Shown one piece after another: positions 46,600 through 56,524 of a DNA stretch of 64,000 bases. The DNA is taken from positions 8,154,803-8,218,802 of the forward strand of contig OZ022515.1 of the NCBI GenBank assembly GCA_963989385.1, given 5' to 3'. How positions within the stretch are numbered: the first letter of the stretch is position 1; every line of letters starts with the position of its first letter. The notes under the pieces are model-generated. The model did not search any database, was not told where the DNA came from, and was given only the letters and a program-made list of their open reading frames with translations. Position numbers and translations under genes: made by a program. The stretch is from Ctena decussata (Eukaryota; Mollusca; Bivalvia; Lucinida; Lucinidae).

Positions 46600-48270
46600 T
46601 AGTCAGATTTTTTGACAGTTCTAGTCGAATATCATCTCCGCTGTAGCTACAGGGCCGATTGAACCCATATTTCATGTAGAGCCGTCCTGAGCCAGGTGAA
46701 CAAAAGTTTGGTTTGGATGATCAAGATAGCTGCCATACCCATGTATGGTAAAACCCCTTTAAAAATGTCTTCTCCAGAACCGAAAAACAAATGACCTTCA
46801 AAATGGAATGTAGTATTTCGGAACTCGGACCATACAAAAGGGATACAAATTATGACCCTGCTTTTATCTTGACAATTTTTTTTTGGTCAGGTCTGTGTTT
46901 GCTCGTTATGCTTTATATGAGAAAATGGCTATAAGAGTATAAGAGTAGTCTTTTTTTCAGAAACCATTTCATTCTGAGATGTAATACTTTGTGCATGTAA
47001 TTATATAAACGTGCCAATGAAGATACATAAATTATGTTGCCAAATGCCAAGGTCTTTCTGTGTGTTTTATTCAAAATCACCCGCATTTTGTAGTTCGTAA
47101 GCATTTTGAAACGTGTTTTACTCTGAAGCCGTTGGGCCGATGGAAGCCACATTTCATGTAGAGCTTCTCTATGTCAGGGAAACAAAAGGTTCGGATGTTA
47201 GATGGTTTGGGTCACATGAACGTAAGGCCACCATGACCATTTAATAATATTTCTTTGAAAATCGTACTCTAAAGAACCAATTTGCAAATGACCTTTAAAA
47301 TTTGTATGTAGCATTTGGGGCTCGAGCCCTGCAAGGATTGTTCAAATAAGAACCATGCATTGATCTTGACCTAATTTATGGACATGTCAACTTTGACCAT
47401 AATGCTTTTGTAAGGGGAAACATGCTTAAACAAAGAATTTCTTAGAAACTTTTTCGTCAGAGATCGTACACTTGCTACTTTAAGTTTAGTATATCCTATA
47501 ACGTTGCTAGGTCGTTGGGGTAACAAATATGACTTCTCAATAGTCACTCTCTACCTTGACCTGTCTTTAGCTGGCTTAATTGTGCTTGCGAAGTTACATA
47601 GCTGCCCGCTCTTTAATATTGTTTTCCATAGTATGTCTACATCTTCTTGTTTTGCTTTTTACTGTACCTGTATGATCGTCTTTGCTAAGCCAGGAGACCT
47701 TCACCTGCATTTCCCTTTTATGACCATGGTTAGGAGTTCATCACGGTTCGTAATGGCTATTTAGATTCTTCTTTGCCTTTGTCTAAATGGTCTTTGTAAG
47801 AGATTTTCAATAACCTTCGGTAGTATCTCAAAAATTGCGTTATTTTCTCTGTCTCTGTTCTGAGGGTCCGTGATTCACAGGCATATCCACACAAAGGATC
47901 TTATTATTCAGAACTTATGATGTCCACCATAGTTTTCTTTGGCAAAGGATCCCATTCCTCTCCAGGCTGTTTACGTTGACCAAAGCCGAATTCAATGATG
48001 ATTATACAGCTCGCCTTGGTCATGCATTGTGACGTTAAACTAAATTAGCAGATGAAACTATTTGTTGCCAGAGGTCAACGTCATTCTTTGACTTTTGTTC
48101 AAGGTCACTGAAATTTGAAAAATGAAATACAGTAAGCTCTCCTTTAAGCCACAGTGCCATCTGAAACCATATTTCATATGGAACCTGTATGGGACATGAA
48201 ACTGAAAATATGTTCATGGAATGGTTTTGGTCACATAACCAATACGATTTAAGGGAATTTACCATATGTT
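46600..48270. repeat. Satellite family A, three monomers interrupted by a LINE fragment
   Basis: CATATTTCATGTAGAGC at 46665, CACATTTCATGTAGAGC at 47148 and CATATTTCATATGGAACC at 48169 mark successive monomers with a ~480-bp period. The third is displaced by the LINE piece at 47495-47905. Confidence 0.65.
47495..47905 (-). pseudogene. LINE 3' fragment (same family as 56524-60260)
   Basis: Shared landmarks in the same order: AACGTTGCTAGGTCGTTGGG, CTTTAATATTGTTTTCCA, GATCGTCTTTGCTAAGCCAG, CCTTCGGTAGTATCTC, TCCGTGATTCACAGGCATA. The frame is broken. Confidence 0.8.
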
Positions 48271-48690
48271 GGTATGATACTGTGATGTGCAGTGGGTTGG
48301 AACACTTTATTCAAATGAGTTAAGATGAGCTAATATGGTTGCTTACCCACAACCAATAATTACAAGTTAGAATATTAGTCAAAATACAATTAGCTTATGT
48401 TTACAACAATAATTGTCAGATGACATTATAGAGCGGCTTATGGGAGCTTGACTTTAACAAGCGCAGGTTCAATATAAAAATACCGGCCAAGTGACATAAG
48501 ATCAACTGCAGTTCAGAATAAACAGTTATCCTAAGAATACTTCAAGCCTCTAAAGTATTGCCAGATATATGAAAATATCACTGATTTATTACCTCAGGCA
48601 AATATAAGTAGCCACTAATCAACTAATCAGTTTTGACCTTTGAAAAGAGTAAACTTTTCTTTGAGTTATCTTCTAGTTCTGTGCTTTCAG

Positions 48691-48888
48691 TTATCTCCAA
48701 CGATATTCAAGTATCTACAACAACGGTATTTCTTGGTTTTATGGTTGGTATATTCACTACAACGGGCTTGCTTCATCTCAAGGAATTTGTATATCTCGCC
48801 CACGGCATCTGGTATTTTCTGTGTCTTCCATCTGGAAACCTGATACTCGTGTTGTACAGCATCTGTAACATTACAGACAGATCGTGGG
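48691..48888 (+). CDS. Chitin synthase, internal exon (transmembrane segments)
   Basis: A 198-nt exon continuing the frame of 11643-11796. Acceptor CTGTGCTTTCAG; donor GGGGTAAGTG. Joined to the T left over from the previous exon, it encodes FISNDIQVSTTTVFLGFMVG, LLHLKEFVYLAHG and IWYFLCLPSGNLILVLYS, then a terminal SWG. These are the family's LHPxEF, YFxCxPSGYLxLxIYSLCN and SWGTRE signatures, with changes (HL for HP, N for Y, ICN for LCN). The exon ends in phase 1 after TGG-G, where SWG-TRE is expected to be joined. The region forms two membrane helices distal to the catalytic core. The next exon was not found. The substitutions could mean a divergent paralogue. Its 3' end is tandemly repeated downstream. 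Confidence 0.82.
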
Positions 48889-49242
48889 GTAAGTGAAGCT
48901 TAACGACAATATATGTAACATTACAAAAAGATCTAGGGGTAAGTGAAGCTAAACGACTGCATATATAACGTTACATGGGATAGGTGAAGCTGTACAACAG
49001 CATCTATTATAAAACAAATAGAGCTTGGGGCACAAGAAGCAAAACGACATAATCTGTAATATTACGGGCATATCTTATGGTAAGTGAAGCTCAACGACAG
49101 CATCTTTAATATTAAAGACATACCTTGGGATAAGTGAAGCTTATCAACAGCATGTGTAAAAATACAGATTGGTTTGGTTAAGTAAAGTTTAATGGCGACA
49201 TCTGTAATATTACAGACATATCTTGTGGTTATTGATAACCAG
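48856..49242 (+). repeat. 50-bp tandem repeat derived from an exon end plus its splice donor
   Basis: Unit starts are at 48856, 48906, 48956, 48997, 49047, 49097, 49147 and 49197. All are 50 bp apart except the third, which is 41 bp. The first unit is the last 33 bases of the chitin synthase exon plus the first 17 of the intron. Shared pattern: ACAGCATCTGTAA, ATTACAGACA, then GGGGTAAGTGAAGCTTAACG. A consensus-like GTAAGT donor survives in units 1, 2 and 5; the others are mutated. Later units carry stops or indels and are not coding. Confidence 0.9.
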
Positions 49243-49282
49243 TTATATCCTGTAATTCGTTTTAATGCTTACCTTGTAGTAT

Positions 49283-49420
49283 GTGAAGTCCTGTTAGCTC
49301 AGTGGGTTAGATTAATGGCCTGGAAAGGTAATAGCTTTGCAAATTTTGCAATGTTTGTCAACTGCAAACTGGGTTCCAATGCACACAGCTTTCATTATGA
49401 CACTTTTATGGTTTAAATTC
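49283..49420 (+). mobile_element. SINE family 5, degenerate copy
   Basis: TCCTGTTAGCTCAGTGGGTT then AGATTAATGGCCTGG is the tRNA-like head, GGGTTCCAATGCACACAGCT the region after the B box, and TTTCATTATGACACTTTTAT the body. Confidence 0.65.
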
Positions 49421-49690
49421 TGTTGAAATGGACATAAAATGGACATTAGCATTTCTTATGTACCGCCTGGACTATTGTTTTACCTTGTGGTACCGTATGC
49501 AGTTCTTTGGAATTTTATATGTTACATGCACGGCATCTTCGTTAGTGAAGCTGTCTATGCTGTGAAGGCAGTAAGGAAGCATGATAAGATCAAACTTATT
49601 CACCTTCAATCACTAGAATTGTACTGTAAACGGTGTTTCACTGACATAGCGTTTATTATCACCTTTCAGTTGTTTAAATACTAACAGCCA
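49421..49690 (+). other. Open frame of unknown meaning
   Basis: An open frame of about 80 codons (49439-49684) has a hydrophobic start, PPGLLFYLVVPYAVLWNF, but no splice signals or family motif that I can recognise. It lies where the next chitin synthase exon might be, yet does not contain the expected TRE continuation. Confidence 0.25.
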
Positions 49691-49815
49691 CCGGTTTTTT
49701 TTGCAACACCGGTTTTGTGCAACGTCTGTCCATCCGCACTTATTTCCCGTGCGATAACTTAAGTATAACTTAAATATTTATGTACTGTTACATAACAGAT
49801 TTCTTTTGATTTTTG

Positions 49816-49984
49816 AGGAGCGGCTGTAGTGTAGTGGATAACACTCCGGACTACCAATCAAGGGGTCGTAAGATCGATCCCCCGCTTCTCCGGTCTTTCG
49901 GATGAGACTTTAAACCGAGGTCCCGTCTCCATATGACCTCATTGTTGGTGGGACGTTAAACCCGAGTTCACTCACTCACTCACT
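49816..49984 (+). mobile_element. SINE family 3, full-length copy
   Basis: Head AGGAGCGGCTGTAGTGTAGT then GGATAAC (A box), B box GTAAGATCGATCCCC, body CTTCTCCGGTCTTTCGGATG, and a GTGGGACGTTAAACCCGAGT end with (TCAC)n tail. Direct repeats CTTTTGATTTTTG / CTTTTGGTTTTTG flank it with one mismatch. Confidence 0.92.
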
Positions 49985-51311
49985 CTTTTGGTTTTTGCAT
50001 AATTATTTGTACCAAGAATGTCTCGCTTGGGATTGTTAGTGAGCACATTTGGATTACTATGGTACTTGTCAATGTACAAGAAAATGGATTTTGGCCTCTG
50101 GTACCTTTATTGTTTCGAATAGCATGATGGACCTTCATAAACATGATCAAAGTAACAACAGCTTAGCTTTACCGTCGAAATTTTGTTATCAGCGGTTACT
50201 TGCCCCTACCCTAGGGCTATATATATATATATATATATATATATACCCGAAGTCTACATATTGGGTCGAAAGCTTCCATAAAAATATATTGCTTAGGTCG
50301 AACCGAATATTCGGTCGAAAAAAACGTTTTGACCCAATATTTTGACGTTGACTGCAACGTTTTCTGTTAAGATTTGCTCATTCATCTAAATGTATATTAT
50401 ACCTTGAACAATTTACTACCAGACTGAAAAAAAGTTTTTCTAAAATACGCAAAAAATAAAAAATTATGGCATTTTTTCTGGCTATCGCATTATATTTTCC
50501 ACCTGCAAAAACCTGCGAAAGCGCTTATTAGGTCTAAGTTTTATTTTTTTCGATATAATGTGTTTATTTATCGATAACTTTTCTTAAAATAAAAAATTAT
50601 CGTAGATTTTGCTGCTATTGATATCATAAGATTGAAACATCTGCGATATCTATGGCGCTTCATCAATCTATATTTGTTCGAATCTTACTTAATTATATAT
50701 ATTCCTTCTTTTCTAGTGAATCTGTATATATTCTACTGTCGGTACCCCGCTTCAGTGTAGGAACCAGTCAGGTGATGTAAAAGGAATATTAACACCGCAA
50801 GAGGAATTGCTAAAAGACGGGACATTGGAACAGGACTGTCAGCCTATAACGTAACTGCAACAAAGCGAGTTATTGCTTATAGCGAGCACTCGCTTGCTAC
50901 GCGCCTGCAATTCAAGGCTCAGAAGGAGCTTTGTAAGAGCGGGAGCTCTATGGTAGAAGATTGGTAAGGCATATTTTTGCCAACAAAATACATTATGAAC
51001 GTATTTCCAATGAAATTTCTGTCGTAACGACACCAACTTCTGCTTCTGTATTATACAGACTGGCCTGTTTTGAATAGAAATCTACAAAATAATTAAGAAA
51101 TAGAGGTCGGACAGTCTTGCTGTCGCTACATTACGTCATGACGTCAAACGTTCCGTTTGAGAAAACAAGATGGCGTCAACTTTAACCGCTTCTGTGGCGG
51201 TAGATCGCTACATGATCAGTACACAAAATCCAAGGAGCATGAGCATGGGGGGAAATTAAAAGGAATTAGAAAGCGACGTGGAGAAGAAATGAAAAGAATT
51301 ACAGCCCATTT
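49985..51311. other. Unrecognised DNA with an (AT)n tract
   Basis: (AT)n at 50217-50247. A local inverted pair TATTGGGTCGAAA (50260) / TTTTGACCCAATA (50328). Nothing coding recognised. An in-frame stretch starting ATGCGTCAA near 51170 just before the 51312 repeat may belong to that repeat. Confidence 0.45.
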
Positions 51312-51700
51312 ACCTTCACCCTCACCCTCCGCCGCGGCGCATACAATTAGTTGGTAGTTCGGTTCGTATGGAGGTCCCCTAACTCATCAGAGAGTCATCA
51401 CGGGCAACAATTAAAATCAAGAAAAGACTGTGATGAAGCAAGGATGAGGGCTCGACAGCCAAAACGGGTTGAGACACTTGGAGATCCCTTGGGCGTCAGC
51501 AACACCACTGGAACATTGGAGCAAAAGAAGACCACCAGTTGAACCGCGGTGGGCCAAGAAACAGACAAACATCCGGCCCCAACCAACTAATATATAGCTT
51601 TATGTAGGGGCTATCATAGAGTCTGAACCCAGACCCACCGGCGTGCAATTAAAGACGACAGTAAAGTTGTCAACCGTGATTGGGTTAACCACTAAGCATG
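51312..51700 (+). repeat. Dispersed repeat shared with 41914-42099, longer copy
   Basis: The first 190 bp match the other copy. It continues with GTCAGCAACACCACTGGAAC, CCGCGGTGGGCCAAGAAACA and GTAGGGGCTATCATAGAGTC. The small open frames here are not conserved between copies. Confidence 0.7.
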
Positions 51701-51729
51701 CAGACCGTCGCATTACATCTATGTTATAG

Positions 51730-52880
51730 CCAATGGGGCCAAGTCAGAAAGGGGTATAACTCAAAGCAGTATTCATAGAATAGGCTAAAAAGCTAATCAG
51801 GTCATCTAAACTTTGGCCTGTAACTGTATGCCAAATATACAGATCACAGCAAAAGCGGTTCTTCAGATGTTTTGTTCACAAGCATAATTCCTATACGGAA
51901 TGCTTATGTACGAAAAAGAGGAATAATCAACCTGACATTTACGACATATGCTCAAAAGTATTCAGGTCATCTACACCTTGCTCCAAACCTGCAAGCCAAA
52001 TATAAAGATCATAGCTTATGCGGTTCTTCAGATATTTTGTTCATGAGCTTGTTCCTATACAAAATGTCCATGCCCGAAAAAGGGGAATAACTCAACCCAA
52101 AATTTACGATACATGCTCGAAAGTTATTCACTTCATCTATACCTTGATCCAAACCTTCAAACCAAATATAAAGACAATAGCATATGAGGTGCTTCAGATA
52201 CTTGTTCCTATACAATATGCCCATGTCCGAAAAAGGGGAAATACTCAACTGAAAATTTACGATATATGCTCAAAAGTTATACACTTCGTCTATATCATAA
52301 TCCATACCTGCCAGCCAAATATAAGGATCCAAAGAATCTGTCCATGAGATTCTTCAGATATTTTGTTTACAAGCTTGTTCTTATAAAAATGCCTACGTCA
52401 GAAAAAGGGGAATGGCTCAACTGATAATTTATCAAATATGCCCAAAAGTCAATTACTTCATCTACTACACATTCGTCCAAACCTGTACGCCAAAGATAAA
52501 ATTCCTAGCTAATGCGGTTCTTCAATACTTTGTTCATAATGTTCATAAGCTTGTTCCAATACAAAATGCCTTTGTCCGAAACAGGGTGTTAACTCTACTG
52601 AAAATGTATGTAATATGCTCAAAAGTGAATCAGTTCATTTACACCTTGGTTTGTAATTGTCTACCAAATATCAGGACCCTAGCATAAGCGGTTCTCCAGA
52701 TATTTTGTTCACAAGTTTTTATCTCTATAAAATGACAAAGTCGAAAACAGGGGCATAACTCCTGAATGGCAAGATCAGCAAAGGAAAATAATACGGGTAC
52801 ACTAATTTTTCATTTACATGCCATATATAAAATTTCAAGAACCTAGCATAAGCGGTTCTTGAGTTTCCCAGCTGCCAAAA
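51730..52880. repeat. Satellite family C, ~165-bp monomers
   Basis: At least six diverged monomers share GCGGTTCTTCAGATATTTTG, AGCTTGTTCCTATACAAAAT, GAAAAAGGGGAATAACTCAA, TATGCTCAAAAGT and CATCTACACCTTG.CC. The long open frames across 51872-52687 follow the repeat, not a gene. Confidence 0.9.
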
Positions 52881-53440
52881 AGTGTTACGGACCGACGTAC
52901 GGACAGACCCAAGTCAATATGCCCCCTCAACTTCTCCGAAGTTGAAAGCATAAAAAGTAAGATCCATATTATGCTTGTCAAAAAAGTGGTTCGGCCATGG
53001 CCGGTCCGGCCGGACTGGCCGCGACGGCCTTGTTTCGGAAAGAATTTGCTCCCTCTGAAGAACCCTAGGAGCAAAGTCTTTCAGGTAATAGTTGACACCC
53101 TGTTTAGAAGAGAGATAAACTGGAAATTATAGAGCTGCTTCCCCTGAAAGTGTAACCGAGAACAATATATTTGTCAGGCGATATCGCGTTTTCTCATTAT
53201 CACCCATTCCACTATGGGCCCCACAAATATTCAAAATCATCAAATCTACTATTAATCAACAACACACATGATTAGGAAATGAAATATGGGTAACTGGCTG
53301 TCAGAATCTATGTTAGGGAACAACCATTGTTTACCAGCGGGCGGGGAGGTTGAGGGGTGGAGGAGCCGGGGTGGGGAGGGTGGAGCTGTAATTTTCGGAG
53401 ATCAGAAGGATTTTCCGGAAATCCACATTCTTTACTTATG
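52881..53440. other. Unrecognised DNA, GC-rich patch
   Basis: GGCCATGGCCGGTCCGGCCG at 52995 is self-complementary and GC-rich. Nothing else recognised. Confidence 0.4.
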
Positions 53441-53560
53441 ACCCCTCACTTAGGTTTCATTTGTCACCCCACCCCACCCTCCAACCATCATGAAAGATAA
53501 AATTTACCACCACCCCCTCCCACTCCCCCCCCCCCCACACACACACACGCCCCAGCAAAA
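53441..53560. repeat. C-rich and CA-rich simple sequence
   Basis: CACCCCACCCCACCCTCC, then a C-run and ACACACACACAC at 53527-53548. Confidence 0.85.
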
Positions 53561-53751
53561 GTACACAATATATAATCAGCGCAAACCACCAAGTCCCTTG
53601 CCATGTGATCTTGAGTATGCCGTCAGAAAACTAGTAAATTTGTGTAAATATATAATATTAATCAGTGGCAATGAAAGCGCTACAGGTTTGTTACAAGAAG
53701 CGACAATAAAATAAAGATGAAATAATAAGTACACTATCTAAGGGAATACTC

Positions 53752-53759
53752 TGCGTGTG

Positions 53760-53790
<31 letters not shown>

Positions 53791-53822
53791 ATGCATGCGT
53801 GCGTGCGCGCGTGTGTGTGTGA
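53752..53822 (+). repeat. (GTGC)n / (GT)n microsatellite
   Basis: GCGTGCGTGCGTGCGTGCGT repeated, with ATGC variants, ending in GTGTGTGTGT. Confidence 0.95.
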
Positions 53823-53879
53823 TCATGCGTCCATTCGTATGTGATATTCATTTGAAGTTATATTCAGCCAGTTACACTT

Positions 53880-56390
53880 AAGAAAACATGGCAGTAATTA
53901 CGTAGAAAGAGTTGGGGTGGTTGGTTGGGGGTGCTCTCCCCACCCCCTCGCTGCCGGAAGCCAAAATATATTGGAACCTCAAATGTACCAGAAAGCATAT
54001 CATTTCATGACCCCAAAGCCTCAATCCACAATAAACAGTGACCCCACGCCTCCCATGGCCCTCCCGGGGCAGAGCACAAGATTTCAAATTGCACTTCCCT
54101 CATTCCCACATGCCCCCCCCCCCTCCCCCTTGCTGATTAATAATGACTGTTGTCTTATCCACACAATTTGGCAAAAAGTTTGAGATACTCATGTTGCGAG
54201 AATATTGTTTTATTCTACTAAGATGATAAAAACAAATTGTTGTAGTCCCTTACGTCGAATAAAAGCACCGTTCCGGATTACGTCAAACGTAAAAAAACGC
54301 ATTAGTAATGTATAGAGTATGGTTCTAAAAGACGTTGTCATTTATTGATTTAAATCTGAAAACATTTCAAGGATTCAAAGCAGATATGTTGAGAATTATG
54401 ACTTGAGAATTATTTTCGAAATTTAGCAAGGTCACATATATGGCCATTTTTGGCCGCGAATGGCCAAGGTTAACTGAGAACGTCTCCAGGAGTGCACCGT
54501 ACGTAAGAATTAACTCAGTTCTGAATAATTTTGCATAAGAATAAGAGGCTGTACAGAAAAGTGCGAAAATTAATAAGAATAATGAGAATTTTATTCGTTC
54601 GAGTTGTAGAAAACAAATTAATGTTTTGTCGGATTTGTGCGACATTTTGTGAAATATATTTGATTGAATTAACTGCAAATGGAGCTACAAAGCTACATTT
54701 TTGTTCTGTTAAGATGTAACTTGTATTCTTATTTCAAACACGAAATTTAGTTTAGAACTACAAAGTATCCAAGTCTGCTTTCTTTTATGCATTATAAACT
54801 CTTGTGTAATAATTTTTGAACTGTAGACGTTAACTTTAAACACCAAGGACGTCAAATTAGACGTACCATTACCAGTTTTACATAACTGTATTTGATATGG
54901 GGGAGGGGAGATAATGTTCACACCAATAGCTAAAAAAACGAAACGATAAACCCCTAATGGTCATTGTATTGTTCCACAAAAGGTTATTTACAGAACACAA
55001 TGTTAAAACTTTGTCATTTTTTTAACGAGCCGATTTTTTCTTATTTCGATGTTAAACCAAGTTAAGGTGCTTTTTTCTTATTTTTCCAAAACAAGTGTTT
55101 TGTAACGTTGAAGCAAAGTTAGGTTTTTGTTTCATAAAGCTTTCAAAGAGCTCAGTCTGCTTGTACGTTTCAAATAAAATTTGATTTTCTTCCTAAATAT
55201 TATTGACGTCTGAATCGGAAAAATGGTGCGTTTTTGCACCTTGCTAATAGCGTCGAAACTGCAAAACCGTCACTTTTCTAGACGTCACATCTGACTTCGT
55301 ATTACGTCCAAAATTTAATTTCAGTTTCGCATGCAGATATGTTTGAAGATTTATAAAATGCTTTGTTCATGATTAAACACTGAATATTTCAAAAATCAAG
55401 TTAAAGTATGGTTCCACCTTTATATTCTTAATAATTAGAGCTACCAAAGAGGGGGAGAAGATCAATGGCAATTTCGGCTGAGAGGCTGTGAATTATATTA
55501 GTTTGAGGCACCTGTATATCTTGCCTGAAACATGGAAACATGGAATCAGTCGGGGTATCCATTGATTGCCTTATAACAGCCCAAGGGTACTTATTAGCTT
55601 CCAGTTGAATTTTATTACTCCAAGTACTGTTATTTTTTACTTTCAACCATGTTTTTCCACGAGTCTTTAGAAAAAGTAGTCTCTAAAAGGTCTACTGTAT
55701 CTAGTAATTCATAAAGTTCCAGGATCTTTTTCACATACACGATCCAGCTTCTGAATTTACTATTTTTAAGTAAAATTTGACGTTATGCGAGATCTCTCTC
55801 TCTCTATTCCTTCATTATTTATTTTTCTCGGTGACTGGCTATTATTTCATATTCTAACACTGGTCGCCGATATAACAAATGATTATATCCGGTGTTATTG
55901 CGTGACGAATCTCTAGGCGGACTAGCGTGATGTAACTTAGCGCCATTCGGACGTCATTTTGATTCGTTTGGTGACGTCAATTTTCATTTCTATGAGGATA
56001 GACGGTGTAACGTAGTTTTCTGGCATCAAAAACTTACCAAATACATATAAACGCCTCTGTTACAGTCAGTGCATGCAATCAAGGCGGAAAACTTGAAAAA
56101 TCTGAAGGAAACACCTGCCTTTTCGTCTTTTCTTGCGTGTTAGAATCGAAACAAGTTCTTGCTAACAAGTGAAAAGCAGGGACTTTTCAACAACAACAAC
56201 AGCTATACTTTACTTAACCTGTTCGCAACCATGATCCGAGATCCCAATTTAGTTGAATATGAAATAGCTCAAAGACAAATAGTAATGAGAGATTTATACC
56301 AAAACAGTATGTTCACTCATATCCAATGCATGATTTTTATGATTTGCCTTCTGTATTTGAACCGATGTGCAATAGCCCACCAAAGCTCGA
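53880..56390. other. Unrecognised DNA, mostly AT-rich
   Basis: No gene or repeat family that I can name over 2.5 kb. A C-rich patch is at 54108-54128. The open frame from 56159 starts in unknown sequence with an acidic/polar run and ends in the LINE fragment below. Confidence 0.4.
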
Positions 56391-56392
56391 GC

Positions 56393-56524
56393 TTAACCGC
56401 AAAATATACGAGATGGAAACCAGATGTCACAAATAAATCTTACACCAAGTACATAAATGCTGACGTGCTGAAAGTAGGTGCATCGCATCATGTTTGGTCT
56501 ACTATTTTCTATTCCGTCCCATAA
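56393..56524 (+). pseudogene. LINE C-terminal fragment (same family as 60590-61385)
   Basis: The frame reads SYTKYINADVLKVGASHHVW then ST, matching SLKYINPESVKVGVSHVWST at 60990-61070. It stops where the oppositely oriented LINE begins. Confidence 0.7.

Noticed and set aside
49439..49684. Next chitin synthase exon
   Set aside because: Hydrophobic but lacks TRE continuation, splice sites in phase, or a family motif.
51872..52687. Open frames of 70-110 codons
   Set aside because: They follow the ~165-bp satellite period and appear on both strands.
53490..53714. Pro/His-rich small protein
   Set aside because: Translation of C-rich and CA-rich simple sequence.
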